This document shows positions 13,676 through 28,600 of a stretch of DNA of 41,946 nt, one piece after another; the stretch's first letter is position 1, and each line of letters opens with the position of its first letter. The notes beneath the pieces were generated by a model. It saw nothing but the letters and a program-made list of their open reading frames with translations. It ran no database searches and was not told the DNA's origin. A program made the translations under genes and the position numbers. The stretch comes from a virus: IMG/VR virus record IMGVR_UViG_3300043449_000272, positions 1 to 41,946 of that record; one strand, written 5' to 3'.

Positions 13676-16600
13676 TTAGGTAATATCCACATGTAAGAAT
13701 TGTGCAGGGACAGTATCGCTAATCTGCAATGGATCTCCCTCAACTGGGTTGAAATTATATGAATTCCAAGTTTGACCATAATAGACACTTGGAAGTTGAT
13801 TATTAGTCAACAATCCATATACTTCAGTATAAGTTGGAATTAATGTCTGCATTGCAGTACCGTTAGCACCGCGTTGTAGTTGACCCAAAGTGTTATTAAC
13901 AAAGTCTACTGTTCCGAACTTAATAATTTCTCCATTAATGTAGATAATGTTACCTGCAAGAGTATTGATTGTTAATGAGTTTCCGGCTGTGATATATGCA
14001 CCGGCTGCAATCTTCAAGACTGGAGCCAAATTCTCAATAATCACTTCAAAATTATCACTATCAATTTCATTACCCGTAGTATTATTTAAGACCTGAACTC
14101 CAGTGATAATTGTTTTATCTGCGGTTAGACCAATATAATAATAGCCGTTGACTAGTGCTGGGGCAGTTACATTTTGTACCACAACATCAGTTAATCTAGT
14201 TACATCATTAACATAAATTAAAGTACTCAAGTCATAGATTGGTTGCATTAACCAAGTTCTAGTCTGTGTATTATCTCTATACACTGTTCCTTCGTTGATT
14301 TGATTTACAAAGTTAATGTAAATCTCTTCGTCAGGGGTTGCGTGAGGGATCATACTTGTAATGATGACTTCATCACCTGGGATAATTTGAGTAAGAATAC
14401 TTACTTCGTTGTCTGCATTTACACGTAACTTACTTGAAGGTACACGCAATCCGTTAACAGTTACCCATAAACGATCTACGTTTACTTGTTCCCACTGAGT
14501 TACGTTAGCAGGACCTGTATCATTTGTTAATGCAAATGTAGTTCCATTTCTAGTTGCTGAAACGCTGAACTGTGTAAGGCTAAAGATTTCCTTAATATAA
14601 TAAGTTGTACCCTGTACTAGACCACCAATAATTGTATTACCGGCTTGCTGTCCAACTTCAGTGAAGATTACCGGAGTACCTACTACTAAGTTAGCAGTAG
14701 AACTTACAGTAATTCTACCGGTAGTTGCTGTTGCTGTTGCTTGAGTAGTAATGATAAAGAATGTACCTGCTCTCCAAGTATATCCGCCGCCGGTATATGA
14801 TGCTACCGCAGTAACTGGGTAGTTAACTGCACTGAGTGCAGGATCATATGGCTGAGTATACAAATCAAAAGTATACTTGTCAATAATCTTAGCATAGTAA
14901 ACGTTGTTGTTCAACTGAATTGAACCAGTTGTTCCATCGATTCGAATTAAAGTGTTTTCTCCAAATTCATTAGCAATTGCAGTAGTTACACGTACTGATG
15001 GTGTTCCACCGACTTGTACTAGCATGTTACCAGAGCCGCTTGTAGTTACAATTTGGTTACCATCTTGGTCTTTGATTGTGAATTTAGTTGAACCAACTTT
15101 TGAATCAACAAAGTATACTGTACCATTAGTTGCAATGCCACCAAAAGATGTTCCAAAGAACTGAACAGTCTGTCCTACAATAAAGTTATCATTTGAATCG
15201 ACTGTAATCTCGTTTGGTGAACCAGCAGTTGATGCAGTTGCAAATGTAGTTGCGATTGGGGGCGCAATTACGTTAGTAATATTAGAGATAGCGGCGACTG
15301 TTAAACCGTTTGCAGTTGAAAGCATTGCACCTGAAGCATTAGTAAGTTGTACTGCTTCACCACCAACTGTCTCTGAAACTACAAATTCAGTTGAACTTAA
15401 AATTTCAGTAACATAATAAGTTTGACCTGCAACAATTCCACCAATAGTTGGCGCACTAAAGATAATTGAATCATTAACATTCAATGAACTTGTGTTGCCT
15501 GATGAGAGAGTTAAATAATTCAAATTCTCATCATATGCGACTACAGACGGAGTGTCTTGGTCGTAAGACTGTGCAATTGGTGTATCTTGATCGTAAGTAC
15601 CTTCGGTGTGAGTCGTTGTACCAACAGTCAATGTAACGAATGCTGATCCAGGTGTACCTGTAATACCATATTGTGAGATAAGATATTGTCTTTGTGTATC
15701 ATTGTATGAAGTTACACTTACGGTTGCACCAGCAGCCGGCGGATTAATAAAGTTCACTGTGTTAAGACTTGGATCAATTGTGTATTGAGAAATAGTCTGT
15801 CTTACTCCATCAATCTCAACAATAGCGTTATAAGCATTATCATCACCAACAAAGTTATCTAAGTTAAATGATGAACTTGAACCGTTGCCTGTAAATTCTT
15901 CAACTTGAGGTAAAGTATATCCATATTGTGCAGGAAGTGTTTCACCAAAGATTGAATATGAGATAAAATCAGTACTGTTATCATAATTGCCAGTAGCAAA
16001 TATCATTTTGGCAGCAATGCCGTTTGGTTGAATGCCAAACGCATAATCATTACTAATAAATGATGCACCACCTGTTGCATCAGTAAGAACCTTAACTGGG
16101 CCTCCCAAAGTTTCTGAAATAGTAAACTCGTTACCATCTACAATTGATGCGATATAATATGTTGTTAACGGTGTGATATCATCTCCAAACATTGTGTTAC
16201 CAAACACGATTGGAGTACCAACTACTAATCCACCAGTCGAATTGGTTGTGATTGAGTTGTTGACTGAGTTAGTCTTTGTTACACTACCTGTTTTACCCAA
16301 TACAAGTTGTACCCCATTGTGATATACAATTGGGTCTGTCCAAACAAGTCCAGTACCAACTTGAATATTAATTAACATTGAACCAGTTGCACTTGTCAAT
16401 GAAAGGGTTGGGCCTGCAGTACCAGTAATACCGTTATAAGATGCAGAAATCGTAATTGCATTAGTAGCATAACTTATTGATTTAACATAATACTGTGTTT
16501 CTTCTGCGACACCACCGAATACAACACCCTGGAATGTGATCGGGCTATTAAGCACTAAATCTTCAACGCTTACGCACGTAATACGATCGGTTAATGAATC

Positions 16601-19600
16601 TGTAGCGATTGCTTCTACTTCGATTGCATTTGTACCAGGTCTAATTACGCCACTACCATTGAAAATGTTCTCACTGTAGTTGCAACTTAGATAGATTTCA
16701 TCAAATCCTGTTACAGAATTTACTCTGATAGGATCAGTATCAGTATTAGATTTAACTAACTGATCGCCATTACCTACTTCATATACATCAATTCTTAACT
16801 TTTGTGCAGGTAAGATTGATAGAGGAGTATCCAATGTAATTGTTTTGTTTACCCAATCCACTGTATATGCGCTAGTGCTTAATGTAGTGCCAAGCAATGT
16901 AGTTGCATCTAACACTTGCACAAAAACTTGCACTGGATATAGAACAACTTTATTGAAATTATATTGAGTTTGGAATTCACTTGTCGGTGATAATTCAACT
17001 GATACAACATTATACCCAGAGTGTGAGTATTCTGCTACATCCCAGTTTGTTCCTGGACGTGTTGTAACAATCATTGCTAGATTATCTGTAATAACACCTG
17101 GTACTAATTCTTCTGGACCATAACCAAACTCGAATGGTGCACCTTGAACATCATAGACTGTTGGAGCAACAGTAAACAATGATGAACTTGTCCATGTAAC
17201 ACCGTTATCATCTGAAACAAGAATTGTATTGTTATCGCCGACAACGATAAAGTTTGAAGTATCTTCGTTCCAATTAATTCCGTTTAGATTTTCAATTGTA
17301 CCTGAATCTTGCAATGTCCAAACTAAGTAATCACTTGATGTTTTAATAGTACCATCGTCACCTACTGCAATCCATACACTGTTAGCGTAAATTACGTCAC
17401 GTAGTGTTGCTGGGGTTGCGTCTAATGCATCATACAAAGTCATCATTGTTTGTTGAGTGATACTAGTATTAACTAGAGTTACCGGGCTACCACCCAATGA
17501 TGTAGAGACTTTCAACTGTGTTGCAGAAATAATGTCTTCGATATAATAAGTAGTTCCAGTTGATAGTCCACCAAATGCGATGCTAAAGCGCACAGTATCA
17601 TTTACCGCAAAGCCAGCAGTATTAGTTACGTTAATTTCGTTAGTAGAAGTATTGACTGAGATGATTTCTACTTCATTTGCACCTAACCAGTTAGAACCGT
17701 TACCACTGTAATAAACGACGCCTGACTCACCTACTGCAACTGCAATTGTACCATCACTTGCTATGCCATATAATCCATTAGGAGTTAGTGTATTGGCTTC
17801 ATTCCAATTTTGACCAGTAGCACTGTATAAAATCAAATTAGTATCGACTAGTTCTGTTAAACCAGTTGAATAATCAGGGCGTTTTCCTTTACCAACTGCG
17901 ATAAATCCACTGAATGATTCTAAATCAACTCCTGCAACTCCGTATAATTCATTGCCGTATGCAGGATTAAACGTGTTGACTTCTGTCCAAACATATGTGT
18001 CGGGACTGCGAACAATATTGTCACCAACTGCTACCCAATAACCATTACGGTAAGCAACGGACTGTAACGCAAGAGCCGCAATACTAATTGAAGTCATATC
18101 GTATGGAACATCAGCAAACGGAGTTGCGTCATATGGAGTAAAGTAACCATTAGTTGTCCATGTGATGCCATCATTACTTCTGAACACAGGGGTTGCAGAG
18201 TTAGTTGAAGTCATTACATAAAAACCACCTGCTCTAATAATATCAGTAGAACCGATACCAACGTTTGTTAGTTTAGCAATGCCCCAGTTTTCGCCATTAG
18301 CACTTCCGATTACTGCTGAATAGTCAGGAAGATTTGCTGATGCTAGATAGTGAGTGCCATTCCATAGAACAGAAGTAACATCTACTTGTGTTGGGTAGAA
18401 TGGTTGGTCTGTTAAAACAGTATCAACTTCAAACTGTTGCGCCGGTTCAAACGGGTTACCATAGTAAATTGCATTTGGATATGAGATACCTTCAAACAAT
18501 TGTGTCAAGTCTACGCCAGGCATATTGATTGTTGGTTCGTAATAACCAATTACACGATCAAGTGCATTTAATCTACGATCACCTGAATCTAGTAGTTCCC
18601 ACTTACCAAATACAAACTCTGGGTCATTGTTAGAAATAACGCAGACATATACACGACCGTTAAATTTAACGATTGACTGATTGAAGTAGAATGGTTCCGG
18701 TAATAGTGCAAAACTTCCCACCTTAGCAATAGTGAAATCTACTGAAGTGGTAGTTACCATATTAACAATAGTAGTTGCGTCTCCGGGCACTGTTGAAATA
18801 GTAAATGTAGTTCCATTTAAAATGTCTAAGACATAATAAGTTGTACCTGCAACAATATTTGTTACTGCAACACTAGTATCACCGGTGAAGACTACTCCAT
18901 CATATTGATTGAATATTGAAGTATCTGCAATAGTTAATGCGTCAGTACCAGAGTTAATTCCGGTTACTGATGCAGAAGTAAAGCCTACATAACCAAAGTC
19001 AATACCTGATACAGGTACTGTCATCAATGGGTTAGAGTACACTGCTAATGTGTTTGGTGTTACTACCTTCAAGTAATACTGTGATGAACTTGCTGGTACA
19101 GTACCTGCACAGATCACATCAGTGATTTCACCGTTAGTACCAATAGTGTTAACAGTCAATGTGATATCGTTAGTTGGACTTGTGCCACCAACTTCGTCAC
19201 CACTGATTGTAATTGTGTTATTGATTGCAAATCCTGAACCTGCGTCTGTAATGATTGCTCTGTAACCACCCAATACATAAGAAATAGTAAACTCAGGTAC
19301 ACCTGTTGTGTATTGAATTAGACTTGAACCTAAAGTACTTGTTGTCAATGCAAATTCGCCACCGCCCAATGTTGCTGAGACTACGATGTAAGGATCGCCA
19401 GTACCTACCATGATACCATTTGATGTAGTCAAAGTAATAGCACTTCCACCGGCTACGTCAGTAACCTTAAATGTAGTTGAACTTGGAATTGATTCTACGA
19501 AATATTCTTGACCGATAATTAGGTTACCTAATGCAACACCACTGAATACGATTGGCATACCAACGTATAATGATTCAGTTGTTGTGCATGTCAATCTATT

Positions 19601-22600
19601 AGTTGATGATGAAGTGCTTGATACTTCTACTTCAATATTTGGTAGATATCCACCTAATCCATCTGGCATACCTGAGTATTCAATCACATAGTAAGTTGTT
19701 GCTGTCAACAAGTTACCGATTGCTGAACCCACTCTGATTGGCATGTTTACATAGAAGTTATCAGTACCGCCTTCAGATTCTTTAATAGCAATTCTATTAA
19801 CTGTGGTGATAGTTGCGTTAATTGTTCTGTCAATTAAGTCGCCAATTGTACCAGAACTGATATTTGGATATTGTTCTGAAGTGTCATATAATGTGAACAA
19901 CTGACCATTTACTTGACCAGGACTTACTGGCAATGATACGTTCATTGTCATTGAACCTGTAGCAGTTGACAATGTTACTGTATCTGTTTGGCTTGTTAAT
20001 AACATGCTACCAGAAGCATTATTCAATTGGAATACTGAACCGTTAATTAAAGTAGAAATAGTCAATTGTGTTGCACTTACTACTTCACTTACATAATAAG
20101 TTGTGCCTGCAACAACATTACCAAATGTAGTTCCAGTAAAGATAATTGGATCGTTAGTTGCAAATCCATCAGTAGATGAAACAGTGATTCTATCATTGGT
20201 TGCAGTCACAGTTGCAGTGGTTGTTAATGGATCTTTATTTTCAGAAATAGTAAATGTTTCATCATCAATTACAGTTGTAATGTAATAAACTTGATTTTCA
20301 GTTACGCCACCAAACACATCATCAGTAAAGAATACAGGTAAGTTAGTATAGAAACCAGTTGTTCCACCTGTACCAACGATACTAGTTGGAACAGTCAATG
20401 CATTAGTTTGTGCTTGAGTTGCAGTAACTTGCATAATACCTGGATAGTTAACAGTCAAGATTGCAGTATCAGTTACAGCCGCAACATAACACTGTAGACC
20501 CTGTAGTCCAACTGTTGCATCAGTCAACGGTTCAACTGAACCATTTTCGGTTAGTGATACTGAGAAATCAGAATCATTAATTACCTTTGTAACATAGTAA
20601 GTTGTGTCTGGTGTTAAGCCTCCAACACCTACGCCAACAAACTTAACTGGCATACCTACGTAGAAACCAATTGTTGATCCAGATGCATTTGGTTCAGTAC
20701 TATCATATGATAGTCTTACGAAATAACGATCTTCATCATCATAACCTGGACCGGCATCTACTGTCTCTTCAACATAGCGAATGAAGGAAGACCAATCTAA
20801 TTGTCTGTCATTATTAACGTCAACAATTTCAAATGCGACACCCTGCGCACTTGCTAAGATAGTATCAATAGAAGGCTGTGTGCTTTGTAATTGGATTGAT
20901 GAACTTGAAACACTGTCGCTATTGTCATAACTACCAGCAAAGAATGATCCATAATATGCACTTGATACCCAATCTTGTACCTGTGAGTTATATGTTGTTC
21001 TGTCAAAACGTAGAGTAATATTGTTTTCTCTAACAGGGCTTGCAGAAGTAATAGCAGATGCTTTGGCCCCTAAATCTAACGAGAAGTCATTACCTTCACC
21101 ATTGTCAAATAATTCAATTCTGTTACTATCGTTTACTGCATCACCATAACTTGAATATAGCGCAACAATTGTTGTTGGATCAGATTCTAATACATTGATA
21201 TAGTACCATTGATTGTTTGAAAGTCTACCAACACTAGATGTGTTTTCACCTTGCTTATACTGTACTAGATCGCCTGTACGTAAGTTAGGTGCATACAATC
21301 TAATAGTATGCAATCCTGAGTTAATGTCAGTATTGTTAAAGAAAATTCTTACTGATGGGTCAATTCTAATTTCAGGTAATACTGCATATCCTTGACCTGG
21401 ATCAACAACAGTAACACTTAGAACTGAGTCCAAATTCATCACTGCTTCAAGTACTGCAGGTCTTGATGGTGCAGGATACAATGTTTCATCGATATAAGCA
21501 ATAACTCTTGGTGGCTCTAAGTAACTACGACCACCGTCAAGTACAAGTACAGCCGGAAGATCAATATAAATCTTTTCACCCGGGAAATGGTCAACAATAG
21601 AAGTTCCATTTATACCACGCTGTAGTCCACTAATTAAGTTCAATGCACGATCAACTGCTGAGTAACCGATATCTTCATTGCCGATACGAATTGTACCGTT
21701 GATTGGGAAACCTTGAGCATTGTCAACGATAATGTAATTTGCACTTAAGTTCAAATATGAAGTTAAGATAGTAATTTCATAGTTAGGTTCACCTACAATA
21801 GCAACGCCCTTGTTAGCAAACCATTGTGAATACTCAGGATTAGACCAAATTTCATCATCAACACCATATTCATATTCGTTATTTGGCAAGCCATAAACTA
21901 ACTGAGGCGTGATAAACTTTTGGTATTGTGAGTTATATTGTGCTGGCAAATCAAAGTCTGTGAAGTCGCCGACGTAATCTTCAGTACCAGTGTACTTAAA
22001 CAAGAATTCTTTAATGACAACGTGATACGGCTTGACTTCGTTCAAGTAGCCTGCTAAGAAATCTTGATTGTCTGATTGGAACACCTCTAGCGGTCTCAAC
22101 TCACGAATAGTATGAGAAACATCTACTAGTGAAGTTTTATTCAACCATGGCAAGTAGTTCTGTGATTCAGTTGTTTCAGATTGAATATATTCAAACAATA
22201 GAATCAATGACTTGTTTCTAAATGTGATTAGTTCATCAATATAAATTTGTTCATTCAATGCACGAATAATGAAACGAGTTTCTTCGCTTGGATATTCATC
22301 ATATGAAACTGTGTCAAAGAATTCACCACCGAAGCCCAACTTGGCTTCAAAGTAATCCCATAGAAAAACTTTAAATTGAATTGTGCCGTTTTCAAGACCA
22401 ATGCGTGTCCAAACACCTGATCCATCATATCTATAAACTTCAAACTTACCTGCACCGTTTTGTTCAACTGTTACTAATGTACCTGTTGCAACGTTAAGTG
22501 TAGCCAAGTCTGCATAGATAGGAACTTGTTGTGCTGACTTAGTGTTGTTGTCATAACCAGTTGCCCACCAATTGATGTATTCCCAATAATCCGGAGTGTT

Positions 22601-25600
22601 AAAATATTGTCCTGTTGCAAACAAGAAACTTGCGTTCTGTCTTGTTTCAGCAATTGGGAACTGTGCTAACACAGTGTTAGCATATAGCAAATAGTTTTTA
22701 AGTGCTAGGAATCTATTAAAGAAGAAACTTTGTCTTGGGCGAGCCAATATACCTGACTGCACTGCTTTTGGCAAGTATGGGTTAGGTACAACTGAGCCGG
22801 CTTCATCTAGGCCACATAGAGAGTCAAGCAATCTATCATATAGGCCTTCTGGATTTGCGTTAGTTGTAGTTGAAGTGTTTTGCAATGCAATACTTGCCGG
22901 TAGTCCTGGCAAGAAGTCATCTGCATAGTTTTCTCTAATTAATGCAAACTGTTCATGTGAAACATCATCGGTCGTACCGTTAGCAAATCCTACATGGAAC
23001 ACTGAGTCATTAGCATTGATATATTCTTGCGAGTTATACAAAGCAAATGTATTTGGCAATATAGGTGCCATATAAGCAATGCCTGAATTACGTGGGTTTG
23101 CAATATATGATGCAATGATTGTATCCGATAGAGTTTTACCTCTCTTAGTGTACACTACATTTGAGTTACGTACCCAGAAGTAATATACTGGAACTACAAT
23201 GTTACTAGAATTAATTGTGCTACTAATGCTATACAAGTTAGCATCAATTGGAACACCTGCGCCAGTATATGATGCCGGCGGCACGAAACTTGCAGTCCAA
23301 GTATAAACTGCAACGTCTGATCCTGGGAATATAGTTCCCCAGTATTTTGCATTGTATGTTACATCATTTTGATGATAGTTAACCCAACGAACGTTATTAG
23401 TGTTGAACCAAATTTGACCAACGTGTTCTGCGCCCCAAACATAACCTGTTTGATCTGCTAGGTCTGAGTTATAGTAAGCAGGATCAACGCTTGATACGTA
23501 ATCAATGTTTTCACGTGCCGCACCCAATAACTTATCCTGCAACGGATCCATGTAATCTAAGTTGACTAATGTGTTATTGGTTTCTGCGCTAAAGAGTTGA
23601 GTATTCTGAATCTTTTCAATGTCAACAATAGCAGATGATTGTCTGTATACAGTCCAATCTTCGATGCCAGTTGGGTTAGTGTAAACAACAACTTCACCAC
23701 CAACAGCCGCTGGTTTAAATCCTGGAGTACCGATTACAACTTGATTATTGTTAAATTCAAGTGCTGTACCATAGTATGGCTGACTACCAATATCTTGACC
23801 TTGCGCATTTACGCTTTGAGCATAAACAAATGCACCTGGATTCAATACGCTTTCATTGTAGTTGCCTAGATAATCAAACATGTATACTGCACCTGCATTA
23901 GGTACAGTGTCAACAAAACGTGTTGAGTTGTTATCGAATACTGTATCGTTATCTAAGTTCTCATCATCAATAAAATCAAATGTTGTTCCTTCATATCTAG
24001 TTCCTACTGGAGCAGAAATTACTACATTATCAAATTCGTTGAACTTAATTGTTGAACCAAATTGAGTTGGTCCCATCTTGTGCGGAGATTTAATAACTTG
24101 TGTATTAGTATATAAAGTAATACCCATTTCACTAAGTGTATCATTGTCGAATGCACTAATCAATAACTTTTCATTAATCAATGCTAAGTCAGTATTGATA
24201 ACTTGAATAATAAGTTTGTTGTCCGAAGTGTAAGATGCTTCGATGTTAGTAACTTGGTTAGTGTTGATTGTATTGGCAACATGCTCGGCGTCACCTGCTG
24301 TTAACGCTACAAAATATCCATTCAACAATACTGTTCTGTTAGTAGTAACATTACATTCACCTGTACCAATTACTACACCATATTTGGCGCCGCCGTTAGT
24401 ATAACGATATACCGCGCCTTCTACATTGTCATTGTCAATCTCTAGCGGAGAACCAATCAATAGTTCAGATGCAGGTGAAGTGATATCCATTGCATAAGAG
24501 TATGTGATGTTAGTTCTGTTAGTAAAGTCAGAAGTAAATGTTTGTGCTAATTGGAACTGATTGTCGCTTACAGTAATAACATCGCCGGCACGTAATGTAC
24601 CTGTGTAGATGAATGTTGAGCCAATTGCACCATAATTATTATCTTGTACTAATACTCCGTTAACAGAGACATACAATGGATTGACTTGTACATAGATATT
24701 GAATGACAACCCAGTATCATTAGTTAAAGTTAACGGTGTATTACTTGAACGTGATGTTTTAATAGTAAAAGTACTACCTGAAATATCTTCGATATAGTAA
24801 ACAGTGTTAGGAGAAATACCAGTATCACCAAAATCAGTTCCAGCAAACATTACTGGATCATTAATAGCAAAACCTGTCATTGAAGCATTAGCAGTAATAT
24901 AGTTGCTAGAAACTATGCTTCCTGTTCTTGCTGACCCGGCAGCAGGAGTCCATGCTAGTTGGAATACTTGTGGATCAGTTCCTACAGTGTTATATTGTGC
25001 TTCAATAGTTTGTACTGTTCTTTGGTATAGATATGCTGTACCCCAGTTGTTAATAGAACCACTGTAGTCTTTGTTTGGTGCGCCAATAACAATTGTATCA
25101 CCGTTGTAATCAGTTGTCAATGACTTACTAAAGTCATCACCTGATACAAGACCTTGAACTGAACCATCGATTACAGTTGATTCAACAAATGTAACTTGCA
25201 TTACAGTACCGGTGTCACCAATAGTTCCTGCTCCTGAAGCAACAAAAGTAATACCCACTTTGTTTTCAATAGCACCAACTGCGGTAAAGTCAGAGTCGCC
25301 CAAACTTGTAATAGTATAAGTTTGACCTGAAGTCAAGTAACCATCGGTTAGACTGATTTGGTCTCTGCGATAGACATATACTCTATTGTTGTCAATATCT
25401 GAAATGTAAATCCAATTTTTATCATCAGAGATAGCAAGTGCTGAACCCCAATCAGTGACTCCGCCCGGCGCCGCAATTGCTGCCTGATAAGTTACGATAT
25501 CATCAGACACAATGCTGTTGTTTAATGTATAAATGTATACCTTAGGTGTACCACTAGTCGGTTCTGAGATTACATACAAGTCATCACTGTGTACAATAGT

Positions 25601-28600
25601 TGTACCAAATGATGTACCATTTGTTAACGTTTCTGCTAATTCATATTCAGTTGTAAGTGCATTGTATGCATAACGATATACTTTACCCTGACCAGCATCA
25701 CTAACTAAGTAACCCATTGCAGGAGTATAAGAAACTGCTGAACCAAATGTAGTTGCACTAGTCTTAGTCAATTCTTTTTGATATTGATAGTTGATTGACT
25801 TGCGATATACTGCCCATTCGCCGTCTGTGTTTTCATCTACCCAAACTTTATTCTTAATGAATTCTGCTTCAAGCAAATCAAGACCTGTAATTTCAGACGG
25901 TGAAGTTACACGCTGTGATTGGAATGCTAAACCAATACCATAACCTTGAATAGTAGTTTGGTTAGCATTAATAATTGTTAAGTTAATTGTAACTTCAGTT
26001 AAACTAACGATATCAGTTACAATATAATAACCATTTACTGTAGTTGAGAAGTTAATAATAGCCATTGGCTGCAACTTAGTAAGATTGTGCGGCTTATTAA
26101 ATGTTACTGTTGCTGTATTGTTTAAGTTGTTACGAACTTGTAGAATTTGACCAACTGGCTTCCATGAGAATACATTCCACTTGTCTTTGAAGTTTGCCAT
26201 CCATAGATAATCTCTAACGTAAAAGTCTTGGATAGGAACAATCTGATTATTAGCATCTACGCCTCTTGGCAATCCTGCAAAGAAGTATGAAGACAACTTA
26301 ACGTCATTAAAGTTTACATAACCTGCATCTGGATATAAATTATTAGGTGCTGTATTAGTTGTAGTGTTTAGAATGTTTGGAGAATTTACAGGTCGACCAT
26401 AATTATATAAATTATACAATTGTACTTCTTGCATTGAGCCTGGTGTAGGCATACCTTCAGTCAACGAAACAATGCTCGGGTTACCAGTCATATTGTTTTC
26501 GTTGATCTTAAATTCAACAAAGTTTTCGTTTAATACACCACCGAATTCACCTTGTTTAATTGCCCAGTTTTCATATACGTCATAATCGATGCCACCTTGT
26601 GGCAAGTTTGCGCCCTTAAATGCTTCAACAGCATTTCGAGTACCTTTGTTTTTAATCAAGTTCTTGTAAACGTTAACCTGAGTAATATCAGTTAAATCTG
26701 CAAGTGCAAGATAATCACGTGGGCGATATCCAATCAATGAGAATGACAACAAGTCTGCGTCTTGCTCAAGGTTCGCTTCGTTTACATTATAGTACAATGC
26801 GCTTTCGTAAGAACGTGTTGAACTGTTTGGCAACAAGCCCTTTTGAATATCGTTATAATCAGTTTCTTTCCAATTACGCTCATTGAATACTGTTGATGGT
26901 TCAATGATACTAAGAGCAGTCCAGTATTTGTTCTTGTATAGAACAATTTCACCTCTAGTATACTTTACTGTAGTATTCCACTCTTTAACATTGTCCTGAT
27001 TAAGAATGAATCCATATGCATTAACTGTACCGTTCCACTCTGCGGTCTTTGTGCCACGAACAGTGATACGATTTTGTCTGAGACCAGTAACAAGATTGTA
27101 AATGATATCATTGAACAAAGTAGTATTATCAAATACAATACCATGTTCAAAGTTACTTAAATCAAATTGACCATATGACATTGTGTCGCCCTGGTTTAGA
27201 GTATGCGCTCTGAATGAAGTATCGTCACGTGTAATGCACAATTGATTAATTGAGATTGGGTACAAGTTTTGATTTAGAACAAAGTTAGTTTGTTGTAAAG
27301 TTAATGGCTGTACAATTGTACTTTCTTTGTCAACTTTGATAACTGTTGCAGATGGGTTTAACGTAACAACGCTACCATCTTCCCAACCAGTTTGAGTCCA
27401 GTACAAGAATTCTTCTACCATTAGTTGCCATGTGATGCCTACGCCATTTTCGATTTCTTCAAAAACCATGCCTTTGTCAACAAGCCAAGCGCCATAACTC
27501 ATCAAGAACTGTGCTATTTCTTGTACATTATAGAACTTTGTTCCATATGGTACTACTGTTTCAGTAGTTGAATAATCTTTAGCAACTTTTACTTTTAGTT
27601 TTTCAACTTGAACATTGTTATAGTTTCCATTTTGTATTGGATTTAAAATATTAAAGTAAGCAAATGTTTGACCATTTCCATAGATACTCCATGTGCCTTG
27701 ATCTTGCTGAATGACTACAGAACTATATGCCAATCTATCAAAGGGTTGGTTGTCATATAATAACACTGAATATGATTCGTCTGGAATCAACAATGAAGCA
27801 TTACGTGAGTTAGGTGTACCCTTCTCAACATAAAACTTAAGAAGAGTCTTATCACTATAACCTGCAAGACGATAGATTAGACGAACATCTAAGTTATCTA
27901 ATAGAGTTGTAATATTTTCTGTTGCAGTAATACCTAATTGCTTTTCATAATCAACGATCCAGTTGATGTATGAAGTCTTAGCAGTACCATTACCATAAAT
28001 TTCAATATCACTGATAATCAAGTGACTTCTGTTATTAACTAGATACTGATTAAATTCTTCGTTATATTTGTAGTTGTCTAAGTCTACGCCCAAGTTAAAG
28101 AATTCTGCAGGACGAGTCAATGCAAAAATTCTTGTTAGATCAAACGGGTATGTAGAACTTCTACGATATGAAAGTTCTGATGGTGAATCGTCACCAACTT
28201 TCCAGTCTTTCTGGAATGTGTTTGGATTATAGTTACCTACAATAGAAACTAATGGTGACAATAAATCTCCATTGCTGTCTACTGGAATAATATCTAACAA
28301 GCCAGGACGTGCTAGTTCAGGTTGGATATATGGATTACCATTGTTCCAAATCAACCCCATTTCTAAGTCACCCCATAGAATGCCGTTGTCACTTGTATAT
28401 GGAGCGGGACCATAACGTGTTTCCCACCAATCAGGCTTATTAGCAAATGCTAACATTTCCCAAGGTGTTTCGTTAGGAGTAGTAGTGTCATAGAAATATT
28501 CATATACACCTCTCCAATAACCCTGTTGAATTGGAGTCCTTGTTAGTTTGTTTCCACTGTTTGTATAGTTGTACGTGTATTCATCATTACGATTGTAATA

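Noticed and set aside
14515-20720. Repeats in the giant gene as a CRISPR array or tandem satellite
   Set aside because: Units are about 200 bases, diverged, unevenly spaced and fully coding in one frame.
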